This document shows, in pieces, positions 9,926 to 21,800 of a DNA stretch of 64,000 nt. A program made the position numbers and the translations under genes. Numbering within the stretch: the stretch's first letter is position 1; every line of letters starts with the position of its first letter. Source of the stretch: Ahaetulla prasina (lineage: Eukaryota > Chordata > Lepidosauria > Squamata > Colubridae); the NCBI RefSeq assembly GCF_028640845.1, contig NC_080542.1, positions 150,504,179-150,568,178 on the forward strand. Direction: 5' to 3'. The notes below the pieces were generated by a model. The model had not been told where the DNA came from. It was given only the letters and a program-made list of their open reading frames with translations, and did not search any database.

Positions 9926-10649
9926 AGGAGCCACTTTTGGAGACTCCTCTTCTAAAGTCGCAGCAGAATAAATGCCATACTGGATGTTCTCCATTGCCCA
10001 AAGCTTTTTCTTTAGCTGTTTCTTGGAAAAGGCAATTTCAGATACTGAACTGCAAGGGGGGGTCAGAGGGAAGGGTTAAGGAGGGGCTGGGAGAAATGCA
10101 CCTGACAAACCCCCAAATTGCACTCTAGACCCCAACTTAAGCAGAGTCCGCCGAGTCCTGCCCGTCGTAGAGACAGCAATATGGTTCTACCATCCTAAAT
10201 ATGAATGGAAACCTTGACGCCAAAACCACAAACAGAGTGAGGGAGGTAAATAGCATCCTGGCTTGCCCAGGGACTGACAATTTTGACAATCTCGCTGCCG
10301 TTACGCAGAAAATTGTGACACCTTTCCATCATGCCGTTTAGAGCCGCCATCGGGCACTCCGGGTTGACCACCGTTGGGTATCACCGCCTGGCAAGTCAGA
10401 TTAAAGATGGAGCAGTTAGGAGGGAGAGATGGCACTTGGCAAACTTGGAAGATCTCCCAGAGAGCAAAACATTTCTCCCGGGGTGTGGATAATCCCAGAA
10501 GCACAACACTTGGGAGAAGGTCCCTGGTTGACAGTGAGGATGGAGGGGACCTTAGGGATCTCTGGGCTGGGGGGTTTTCTGGCAGACATTTCATGATCCC
10601 ACTAAGGAACATCGTCAGTGATAGAAGGGAGGGGATGTGAGGGAGAGGG

Positions 10650-11060
10650 GGAGGAGGAGACTGGACAGCCAGTTGTTTCCTGCTTGAGGGAGGAGGTTGG
10701 ACTGGATGACCTCCAAGGTCCTTTTTAATTCTAATTCTTTAATTCTGTAAGGGTCTGCTTGAGGAGTGGGTTGAGCTGGATGACCTCCAAGGCCTCTTCC
10801 AACTATTTTATGATTCTGTAAGGGTAATAATAATAATAATAACAGTTGGAAGGGACCTTGGAGGTCTTCTAGTCCAACCCCCTGCACGGGCAGGAAACCT
10901 TACACCACTAAAAAAAAAATGGTTATCCAACATTTTCTTAAAAATTTCCAGTGTTGGAGCACTTACAACTTCTGCAGGCAAGTCATTCCACTGATCAATT
11001 GTTCTGTCAGGAAATTTCTCCTTACTTCTAAGTTGCTTCTTTCTTTGATTAGTTTCCACC
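10650..11060 (-). mobile_element. CR1 LINE fragments
   Basis: Two plus-strand tail phrases (GACTGGATGACCTCCAAGGT near 10697 and a repeat near 10780) precede a minus-strand CR1 end. The latter encodes the familiar REKFPDRTIDQWNDLPAEVV C-terminal stretch of CR1 reverse transcriptase. Confidence 0.6.
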
Positions 11061-11919
11061 CATTGCTTCTTGTTCTACCTTGGTCTCCTGCTGGAGGAGG
11101 GCGAGAAGGAGAAAGAAGAAAAGAGGGGCCTTGGTGTTCTCTGAGCTTGGTGATTTTCTTGCAGATGTTTCATGACTTAACGGGAACATTATCAATGCTA
11201 GAAGGGTGGAAGAGGGAGGAGGAGGAGGAGGAAGGACTGTGGAGTCCTTGGTGCTCTCTGGACTTGGGTGTTTAGTGGCCAACTATGGAAGATCAGCTGG
11301 CTGGGTGACTTTGGGCTAGTCGTTCTCTCTCAGCCCAGGCGGCCCCACAGGGTTGTTGTGGGGGAAAGAGAAGGCGGAACGTCCGTAGGGTATCTTCACT
11401 GTCTTATAGAAAGACTAAACGGGAGAAACGAATGAATGAATGGTCTGAAATAGAATAAGGTTTCCTGCCTGAGCAGGGGGTTGGATTAGAAGAGATCCAC
11501 GGTAACTTCCAACTCTATTCTGACTGATTGATTGATTGACTGATTGATTGAAGCTCTGCCTTCCGCTCCCCCCACCTCCCCCACCCCCCAAGTGGCCAAC
11601 CCTGCATTCCCTTCGTTTCACGCCTCTTCTCTGATGGCCGTGGCCGCCGGTGCTTAGGACCCAGAAGGCAGTCGGGACTTGCTCAGAGGAGTGGGGTGCT
11701 GCACGGTTGCGGGGACGGGAGGGGGGCGACGGGGGACAGGAAATCAGGGGCGGCCCCCTCCCCACAAGGAAAGACAAGGAAGGCAGCGAGCGGCTGGAGC
11801 AGGCGAACGTGGGTCGTGGGCTTGCCCGGACAAGCTGCTGCCTGTTCCCCTCCACGCTTTCCCGCAGGGCTCGGGCGTTTTTCCGCAGCCAGCGGGGTGG
11901 GGGGCGGCTGACTCCGCGG

Positions 11920-12125
11920 CCCCCTCCTCCAAAGAGGACTCGGGGGTCGCTTGGCCCAGGAAATGTAGGGTGAACATAGCACCCCTCCTCCAAAGCGGAC
12001 TCGGGGGTCGCTTGGCCCGGGGGGGGGTAGGGGGGAATAGCACCCCTCCTCCAAAGCGGGTTCGGAGGTTGCTTGGCCCAGCCGGGGGTGGAGTGGGGTT
12101 AGCCCGCCCCCCTCCTCCAAAGCAG
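11920..12125 (+). repeat. 61-bp GC-rich tandem repeat in the ASIC promoter region
   Basis: CCCCTCCTCCAAAG starts units at 11921, 11982, 12043 and 12109; the first two spacings are exactly 61 bp and the third 66 bp. Each full unit continues with GGGGTCGCTTGGCCC or a close variant. The array ends about 180 bases before the first ATG of the ASIC gene, inside a CpG-rich region. Confidence 0.8.
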
Positions 12126-12305
12126 GGGTCGGAGGATGGGAAGAGAGGAGCCGGCGGGCCGGGAATCATGGGCGTGGGGCGGAAGGAGCATGCCAAGTTG
12201 AGTCGGGGGGCGGCCGGAGGAGGAGGAGGGGGTCGCGGCTGAGAGGAGAGGGGATCGTGCGCCCCCCGAAAAAGGCGCATCATGTATGGGGAGCGGCCCT
12301 GCCCC

Positions 12306-12836
12306 ATGAATGGAGAGCGGCCGTCCAGCCTCCAGATCTTTGCCGGGGCTTCCTCCCTGCACGGCGTGAGCCATATCTTCGGCTCTGGCTCGCTTTCCCT
12401 GCGCCGGGCGGTGTGGGCGCTGTTCTTCGTGGGCTCGCTGGCCCTACTGGGGCTTGTGTGCGCGGAGCGCGTGGGCTACTTCTTCACCTTCCCGCGGGTG
12501 ACAAAAGTGGACGAGGTGGCCGCGCCCAACCTGACTTTCCCGGCCGTCACTTTCTGCAACCTCAATGCCTTCCGCTTCTCCAAGATCACGCGCAACGACC
12601 TCTACCACGCGGGACAGCTGCTGGCCCTGCTGGACGCCCGCGCCGAGGTCCGCGGAGCCCACCTGGCCGACCCGGAGACCCTGGCCGCCCTGCGGGACAA
12701 GGCCGACTTTAAGGGGTTCAAGGCGCGCCCCTTCGACATGGCCGAATTCTACAACCGGACGGGCCACGACCTTCGGGAGATGATCTGGCACTGTACCTTT
12801 CGGGGAGTCGCCTGCAGCGCCCGCAACTTTACCCTG
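12306..12836 (+). CDS. ASIC3: ASIC first exon A (ASIC1/ASIC2-type N-terminal third)
   Basis: This exon encodes the cytosolic N-terminus with the HG motif, TM1 ([20 protein letters not shown]) and the start of the ectodomain to CSARNFTL, then donor CTG|GTGAGT in phase 0. The boundary is the one at which ASIC1a/1b and ASIC2a/2b first exons join their shared exons. [20 protein letters not shown] and [14 protein letters not shown] match the ASIC1/ASIC2 pattern. The exon is very GC-rich with many CpGs. ATG 12306 gives a protein starting [13 protein letters not shown], like ASIC2; ATG 12282 is in frame upstream. Confidence 0.88.
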
Positions 12837-15800
12837 GTGAGTGGCAGCCGGCCTGGAGGGGGATATGGGGTGGGGAGGGGGTGACAGGCGGTGGTACCCG
12901 GGGCTGGAATGGAAAGAGGGTGGTCCATTGAGAAGAGCCACCTTGGAGAGAGCTTCCACCGCCTTCTTCCATCTGAGGACCGCCAATCCCGCGCCGTCCC
13001 CCAGCTGCCACCCCATAGGACAACCAGGTGTTGGACAGTTCTTATAGTCCTCGACTTACGACTCTGAGACATTGGAAAGTATGGAGGCATTGCCTTGTCC
13101 CATTGGCTAAAGGGGAATCCGTTCAATCAGTTGCGTTGTTAAGTGAAGCGAGCTTCCCCCCCCCTCCTTGGAAGGTGAATCACGTCACACACACACATAC
13201 ACACACATACACACACACACACAAACCGGGACGCCGCTGCAACCATCATAAATAGGAACCAGTGGCCGAGCGTCTGAATTTGGATTTCAGGGATGTGGCA
13301 AAGGTCATTAGAGTGGGAAAAGGATCCTTTGTTTGGGTCTGTCTTGACTTTGGTCACTAAGCAATCGGTTGGAAGTTGGGAACTATTTCTATTTGTCTCT
13401 GGGCTGCCCAGGGGAGGGTTTGTCTCCGGTGGAGGTGCAGAATTGTGGCATAAGAGCCCTCTCCCTCCTGCAGTCCTGCCAGGCCATGTGCAGGCATCTC
13501 CGTGGTGGTGGTGGTGAGCCCAGAAGCCTCTGTGAGGTCAGCAGGAAGGAGAGGGGTGGGCCGGAAGCCCCCTCCCCAAAGGCAGGAGCCCATTCTCCCT
13601 GAGGAGGTGCATCAGATTTATAAGGGGGGTGTTTGCTTAAGACCCTTGCTTTTCCCAGCCAAGGAGAGATGCTGGACCTATCAGGAGTGGGGAGGAGAGG
13701 GCCACAGCAGCCCCCGGTGCCCTCGGGCCCCGTCAGTGGGTAGAAGACCCTTCACGACCGAGCCCCAAAGGGGGATTCTTCACTTCCTGCACCCCCAAAA
13801 TTGATTTCTCCCCAGAGTCCAGCCTTCGAGTGGCCAAAGAGCACCAGACCTGCCAGGCAGGATTTTCGACCTCTCCTTCAGCCCTCCCCCCTCCCCGGCC
13901 CAGAACTCTGCACCCCTACCCCCACCCCAAAGCCTCCTGGGGGTGGTGTGGGCCACCCCCCAGCTGTCTGGAGCCCACCGGCTCAGTCACTTTGCCAAGC
14001 CTGTTTTAACCACAGGGCACTGCACCCGGTTCCTCAGTGCTGTCCCATAAATTTGAGGTGGGGGATGGGTGCCAAGTCTGATCACGGGACCCCGGCACCT
14101 GGGTGTGTGCCACAAAAGGATTTTTTTGGGTTTTGCCTCTCCCCCTTGCGTGGGTCTTGGCTCAAATGGGAAAGTGGCCAGATAGCCCAGATGTGAGCTG
14201 AGGGGTGTGTGTGATGTTGCCCTTTGGAAGCTGGGGAGTGGGGGGGCACTTGTAGGGCAGGCTGAGCCCAAACCGTCAATTCAGAGCTTGGAAGAGCTAG
14301 AGTGGGGTGGTTCTTGGCTTCTGGGCTCTTGGGACCCCTCCTCTTTGGAAGAGTTGGGGCGTCACCCCCCCCCACCAAGCCCACCATGCTGCTTCTCCAT
14401 AGAGCTTCCAGGCTCAGGGACAGTCTACCCCTCTTTAGCAGGGGATGCTTCTTGCGCCACCAGCGACCTGCCTGCTTCAACCAGGACGTGTCCTGAAGGC
14501 CCTCCAGAGAAGGCCGGACACTGTACCTATCATCCCTTATGAGTGTGGATACCGGACAGCTGGCATTCCTGCAGGCGTGAAACTGGGGGTGGGGATCATT
14601 TGGAGCACCTCTTAAGTTCCCATCCCAGCTGGGCCGCAAAACTCTTCCCAGCCTACTCCCTTCCTGGGAATTGCCCCCGCCCTGCCCCCACCCTCTTTGG
14701 CACCCACTCCAGGCACTCTTCTTGGGGTTGTCTGTTGCCATGATTATCTTCCATCTTCCGATACAGCTGAGCCGGTTACTAAGGTAACCTCTTGAGCAGG
14801 GATAGGGCCTTCCTGCCTCCCCCCTCCTCCCCGCCCACCTACCCAAGGCGTCTTCCATGGGCAAAGTGGTTTTTAATCCCGGGAGGTTTTTAAGAAGAGA
14901 CTGGATGGACAGACACGTGTCTGAAATGGTATATATGATCTCCCACTCAAGCAGGGGGCTGGACTAGATGACCTCCAAAGTCCTTTCCAGGCTCTATTCT
15001 GATTCTGGCCCACCAAGGATGGGACTGCCTCCCCTCCACAGCTGCAGCTTCCTTTCCCTGAATGCCTGCAGGGTTAGATTGGTCTCTTCCACTGGGCTGC
15101 TCCTTCTGGGTTGCCCCTCCCTCTTCCTTCTCTTCTTCCTCCTCTCCACATCCTCCCTCCCTTCTAGTATTGATAATGTTACCTAGAGGGATTATGAAAC
15201 ATCTGCAAGAAAACCACCAAGCTCAGAGAGCACCAAGGTCCCCACAGTCCTCCTTCTCCTCCTCCTCCCTCTTTCTTGGCCACAGCTATGGAGGTTGAAG
15301 GCTGCCGGTCCTTTCATTCTAGCCAGCCTTCACAGTCATTGGTTCCCCTCAGGAACGTCCCTCCTGCACTTCCTTGCCCTGATGATCCACTCCTTTCGCA
15401 AAGGCCTCCCTCTGTAGCGACGTGGTCCACCCTCCATATTCCTCCCCTCGAAAGCTGGAGGGTCTTCGGGGACTCAGAGGAACCCCAAGCGAGGTCTCCT
15501 GGGCTTCTCCAGCTACCCTCTGGCACTTTGAGCCCGCTACTCTAGAACAGAACCGAAGGGCCCCAACACTCTAGGCAGGAAACCTTTGGAGGCGTCCTTG
15601 TGGCTGTAGAACAGCCCTCGCAGATGAACTGTGGTCGGTGGCATCTGAGGCTCCCAGTGCCACATGCCCAACCACCCCGATTCCTCTTGGCTGGGCAGGC
15701 TGTCCTGAGAAGGTCCTTGATTTGCGTCTGGGTGTGCTCCATCTTCCAAGAGACCCCACTGTAGAGCAGTGTCTTCCTCAGCCTTGGCAGTATTTGAAGG

Positions 15801-18800
15801 CAGTGGATTTTATCTCCCAGAATTCCCCAGCTGGCTGTGCTAGAAGCCCGCCTCTCTTAAAAGGTGCCGTGGTTCAAAAATGCTGCTCTGGCACAACCTT
15901 TCTGGCTTCGCAGGCTGGCGGGGAGAGAAGGGGCAGGGCGGCGGGAGCTGTGGACTGGGTACTGGGCCACAGCCCAGGGGTTGTGGACCTCTGATCTAGT
16001 GTATCCTGTACATTCAAATACGAAGCATAACGTAATCCCTCTCTTTGATATATTCTCCAGCATAGCACGCTGAGCAAAAGGTTGGACAAACTCTGCTTGA
16101 GTGATTGTTTATGGCGGAGGCACTGCCAACGCCACGACCTCCAAAACAAACTTGATACCATTTTGTCACTTCGCACATACCCTTGGGACTCGGGTGTCGG
16201 TCTGGCTGCTTCCTCATCAGTCTGGCAAATCCAGTTCACACCCACAAGGAGTTCTTGGCCGACGCAAGGTGGGAGCCAGCAGGGTGCTCCGATACATAGC
16301 CGAGAAGTCCTTCCTGCTGCACCATGCAGAACTCCAGGGGTGGGAGACTCAGAGCCATTTGGACCAATTTCCCACAGAAAAGAAAACACCAGGAGCCACA
16401 AAACCTGGGTGGCCATGGCCAACTTGATGTCATTCACTTCCACCAGTCACATGAATCCCCCCCACCCCCCAGCCATGCCTACCCAGTCAGTCATTAGGGC
16501 AGAGAACCAGTTGTTAAAAAACAGCAGGAACCACAAAACCCTTTTGACATCTCTCTTTCTCTCTCCCTCCTTCTGTCTCTCTCTCTCTCTCCCCTTCTCT
16601 CTGTATCTCTCTGTCTCTGCCGCAGCCGCTTCTCCATCCCCCGCTGTCGCCCTTACCTTCTCAGGTCAGGCAAAGAGCGACTGAGGGGAGGTAAGGCCAG
16701 CCAGTGGTGGGATCACCCACAGCAGAGGGCCCAAAGAGCCACATGTGGCTCCCAAGGCTCAGGTTGCTGATACCCACCCTAGCTGTTAAAATAGTCTCTC
16801 TGTATCACCAAGGAAGTCTTAATAAGCTAAATTTTAAGCATTTCGTCAGTTGAACTCAGAAAAAGTTCTCCCCTGTTCAGGAAGAACTGCAGCTGTGCCA
16901 GAACCTTCCATTGGCAAACAAGACCGGCTCTCTTTCATAAAGCTCCCTCGTGCCCAGCAGTGTCTGGCATGGACGTGATGTGCCCTCCCGCCGTGCCTAG
17001 GCTGAGAACTGCCAAATATTTCCCTCCTGGCTGCGGTGTGACCCAGGTCGTCTACACCGTCCTTTTGCCCTGGCCTTGGTGGACCACTGACCCATGACAG
17101 GCAAGTGATGGCCCACCCTCTGATCTGCATTTGAGGCAAAGAAAAGCGGGGAGCTCCCACTGCGGCTGACCTGGCCATTTCTGCTTTTCCACCCATGGAG
17201 TGCTGCCTTCCTGCCATCAGTTGGCATATTGTCCCACCAGAGGCAAGAATACTCTAGACCATTGCTACACAACACTAAAAGATGCCTATCGGTCTTTACC
17301 ACGTGCAGCTGTAGGACACTCTGATCATTGCATGATTCACCTTGTACCTGCTTACAGGCAAAGACTTAAAGCCACAAAACCAATAATTAAATCAGTGAAA
17401 ACCTGGATGGAGGAATCAAAATTAAAGCTACAGGCATGTTTTGACTGCACTGATTGGAATATTTTTAAAGATACCTCTGCAGACCTGGATGAACTCACAG
17501 ATACTGTAACATCATATGTCAGTGTTCTGTTTCCCTCCCCCCAATACTCCCTTTTCTCCTTTTCTCCTTTTATTTACATAGATAGATGTCCTGGCCACAT
17601 CTACCCACGGGCCTGCCAAGTTTCTGGAGATAACGAGGAAATTATAGATAAGGCCAGAATTACTCACGAATATATTCTTCCCTCCATTGATACAGTTTGC
17701 CCGCGCAAATTCCTTGCTTTGTCCAAGACAAAAAACCAGGAAGTCCCGCCTCCTATTTATAGTCTCTGCAGATGTCACTGCATGACAATTATTACTTGGC
17801 CTTATCCCAACTCTGCTTCTGCTGCGCGCGCCGGTCATGTCTGCGCAGTCTTGCATCACTCCAAAACTGTTCTTGGGGCGTTGCCAAATCAGAAGAAGGC
17901 TCCAGAGAATCAGGCCTTGCCAGCCCCTCCTCCTCCCTTTGAGTGGGTGCCAGGGAGGGAGAGGGCTCAAGAGAAGCAGGGCTTGCCAGGTCTTCTCCCT
18001 CACTTTCTTAATCATCCGAGTCCAGGAGTCCGGGTCCAGGAACCTGGGTCACAACACTATCCCTCACCGCAGGGCCCTTCCCCCGGGGCTGACGATCGGG
18101 ATGCGGTCGGGCTGGGTTCTGCTCATGGAAGGCCTGCACCAGGTCAGGGGCATGAACGTCGGAGGCATCTACCCAGGAGAAATCAGTCCCGTATCCCTTC
18201 CACGCGATCAAATATTGGAAACGACCCTTCAGCCAGCGGGAGTCCCGTACGCTGTGGACTTCGTATTCCTCCGACCCGTCCTCGGCGACAGTGACGGGTG
18301 CTGTTGGGCACCGAAGGGGACTCGGTGTGGCCTCAGGAACCAGAAGGGACTGGTGAAAGACTGGGTGGATCCGCATGGATCGTGGCAGGGTCAGTCGGTA
18401 GGCTACCGGGTTGATGACTGCCTCGACAGGGAACGGGCCGATGAATCGGTGGTCCAACTTCTTTACCAGGCGGTCAGACGGGAGGTGTTTGGTGGAGAGC
18501 CACACCCGGTCTCCAACTGCCAGCGGGGGCATTGCCCGTCGGGAGCAGTCGGCGGATCGTTTGTAGTCCTCCTTTGCCCGATCCAGCTGCTGACGTACCA
18601 ACTGTTGGACCGCATGCAATTCCGTCAGGAAGGTCTGCGTTTCGGGAACAGGAGAATCCGGTGGTGCCAGAGGGAAGAGCCGCGGATGGTACCCCACATT
18701 GGCAAAGAACGGGGTCATCTGAGTAGAGATGTGTTGAGAGTTGTTAAAAGCAAACTCCGCCAGGGACAGGTAATCGGCCCAGTTGTCCTGTTGCTGGTTG

Positions 18801-21800
18801 ATGAAGCAACGGAGATACTGTTCCAGGATACCGATGACCTTCCCTGTACCCCCGTCGGTCTCCGGATGGTGCGATGACGACAGACACACCTGCACCTCCA
18901 ACGCGGCCATCAGGCTCTTCCAGAAGCGAGCTGTGAACTGAACTCCACGGTCCGAAACCACCCTGTCCGGTAGACCATGGAGGCAGAAGATGTGCTGCAG
19001 AAAGAGACGGGCCGTTTTTGCGGCTGTGGGCAGTCCGCGGCATGGGATGAAGTGTGCCATCTTGGTGAGCATGTCCACCACCACCAGCACCGTGGTGAAC
19101 CCAGAGGACGGCGGCAGGTCCGTCAGGAAGTCCATGGAGATCGCCCCCCAGGGTCTGTCGGGTGTTGGAAAGGGCTGGAGGAGCCCGGGAGGGGCCCCCG
19201 TAGCGGCCTTGGCTTGCCAGCATGGTACGCAGGATGTCACGTAGGCATGTACATCATGCTGCACTCAGGGCCACCAAAAGGTCCGTGTCACCAGGTGGAG
19301 GGTCTTGAAGAATCCAAAATATCCTGCTGCAGGGTTGTCGTGGCACTGGGTCATGACGAGGGCTCGGAGTGGTCCTGTGGGCACATATAATCGCCCCCGA
19401 AACTTGAGTAAGTCCTCCTCCAAGGTCCAAGGAGACGCGGGGCCCACCTCCGCTCTCCTTTGCTGCGACCAGGCGTCCTGGCGCTGCGCCTCTCACACCT
19501 GGGCCCGCAAGTCCACTGGTTCCCGTGCTGCGGCCAAGGCTTCTGCCGGCAGCACTGTCCGTGGAGGAAGGGGGTCCTTGGCGCAGAGGTACTCTGGCTT
19601 GCGGGACAGGGCATCCGCCCTCCGGTTGTGACCGCTGGGAATGTAGGTCACGCGGAAGTTGAACCGGGCAAAAAACAACGACCACCGGATCTGCCGCTGG
19701 TTCAACTTCCGAGCTGTGGTGAGGTGCTCGAGATTCCGATGGTCCATTCGGACCTCCACCTGATGTCGGGCCCCCTCCAGATGGTGTCGCCAAGCCTCGA
19801 ATGCAGCCTTGATAGCCAGCAACTCTTTTTCCCAGATGGTGTAGTTGCGCTCGGAAGGATTGAGTTTCCGGGAGTAGTAAGCGCAGGGAAAAAGTGTGCC
19901 GCCATTCATCGGAGCCTGTAGCAGCACCGCTCCCAGAGCCACATTGGACGCATCCGTTTCCACCACAAAAGGCTGGAGCAGGTCGGGATGCCTCAGGACG
20001 GGTTCTGTGATGAAGGCTTTCTTGAGGGCTGTGAATGCTTCTTGCTGCGGGGGACCCCACCGGAATGCAACCTTCTTCCTAAGGAGCTGGGTAAGTGGAG
20101 CCGTCAGTGTGGCAAAGCCCGGGATGAAGGTCCGGTAGTAGTTGGCAAAGCCCAGCAGGCGCTGAACATCCTTCACCTGACGAGGGGCTTCCCAGATACA
20201 CAAAGCTTCTACTTTGCATGGGTCCATGGCTATGCCCTCGGGCGAGATGATATGCCCGAGGAATTCTATGGAAGTCCAGAAGAAGACGCATTTCTCCAGC
20301 TTCGCATTGAGTTGTTGCTCCCGCAAGCGTTGCAGAACCAGACCGACGTGTCGAAGGTGGCTTTCCCTGGACCGGGAGTAAATCAGGATGTCGTTCAGGT
20401 AGATAACCACGAACCGATCCAACATGTCTCGGAACACGTCGTTCATGAAGTGCTGGAAAACGGCGGGAGCGTTGGTCAACCCAAATGGCATGACAGAGTA
20501 TTCGTAGTGTCCGTATCGGGTGCCGAATGCCGTCTTCCATTCGTCTCCTTCTCGCATCCGCACCAGGTTGTAGGCCCCCCGGAGATAGAGCTTGGTGAAG
20601 ATCGTGGCCTCCTGCAACCTCTCCAGCAGCTCCGGGATGAGCGGCAGGGGGTAGCGATTCCGCACCGTAATGGCGTTTAGCCAGCGGTAATCACAGCACA
20701 GGCGCAAGTCCCCTGTCTTCTTCTTCACGAAGAGGACCGGGGCCGAGAGAGGCCGAATGAACCCTCGAGCCAGATTTTTGTCCAGGAAGTCCCTGAGGGC
20801 GGCCAACTCGGGCTCCAACATGGAATACAGGCGTCCCACAGGCAGTGGTGCGTTGGGCAGAAGGTCCACGGGGCAATCGTAGGGCCGATGCGGGGGTAGT
20901 CGGTCCGCCTCCTTCTCGCTGAACACGTCGGCGAAGTCCGTCAGCTCAGGAGGCAAGGTGATGGCAGCGGTGGGGACGTTCTGGCCGGCACAGGTGTGGC
21001 AGATGTGGTCAACGCACTGCAGACTCGGGAAAGAGATGGCGTTCCGCGACCAGGCCACCTGAGGATCGTGGGTCTGAAGCCAGGCCAACCCAAGGACCAA
21101 GGGAAAATGAAGGTCCGCCGTGACATAAAACTGGATTGCCTCCTCATGGTCCCCAATAGCCAGGCGCAAAGGCTGGGTGGCAAATTTAATGGGGCCGGAC
21201 ACTAGTTCTCGTCCATCAATTGTCTCTACCCGCATCGGAGGGTTCACCGGAACCATGGGGACCGCAAACTGGGTCACAAAGGCCTGGTCCATAAAGTTTG
21301 TTATGGCCCCTGAGTCCACCAGCGCATGCACCTGGAGCCCGTCCGACTGGTTCCCCAACCATATCCGTGTGTCCAGAATCAGATGCCGAGGGGGCCCAGA
21401 GTCTACTTCCGCAACGTCCAGTGGGGGCTTAGTACATGCCCGACCTAGGGTTTCCCCGAGGTCGGGCCTGCTCCGTTTCCCGATTGGTCACGCTGTGATT
21501 CGGGGACCGGCGTGCGTGCCCCACTTCGCTTTCTGGGGCAAGAAGCGGCGAAGTGGCCAGGCTCCCCACAGTACAGGCACAATCCCCCTTGGCGCCTCCG
21601 GTTCCGCTCCTGGGCTGTCAGGCGAGGTCTGGCCGCTCCCAACTCCATGGGCTCTTCCGCAGCAGTTACAAAACGTGGGGCGACCCGGGGTGCTGGTGGT
21701 GCAGGAAGTGGGGGTGCAGATGTCGACGGCGGGTCCTGGGGGGTGCGACGGGACGGTCGCCGTTGCAGACGGGCATCAAGGCGGAGACAAAGGGGCACCA

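Larger units (their letters stand above)
7839..12240. other. Intergenic stretch, SNTX-GTPase gene to ASIC gene
   Basis: No gene is supported. It holds a short 59-bp duplication near 7885-7995 (CTTTATTAGTAG..GGTGGGC.TGCAG), a CR1 LINE end at 8095-8400, an AT-rich block at 9140-9560, a hairpin repeat at 9835-9925 and CR1 ends at 10650-11060. The GC-rich promoter region of the ASIC gene starts at about 11640. Confidence 0.6.

Noticed and set aside
16846..17217. 123-codon minus-strand open frame left of the LINE
   Set aside because: No family could be recognised and no splice or start context supports it.
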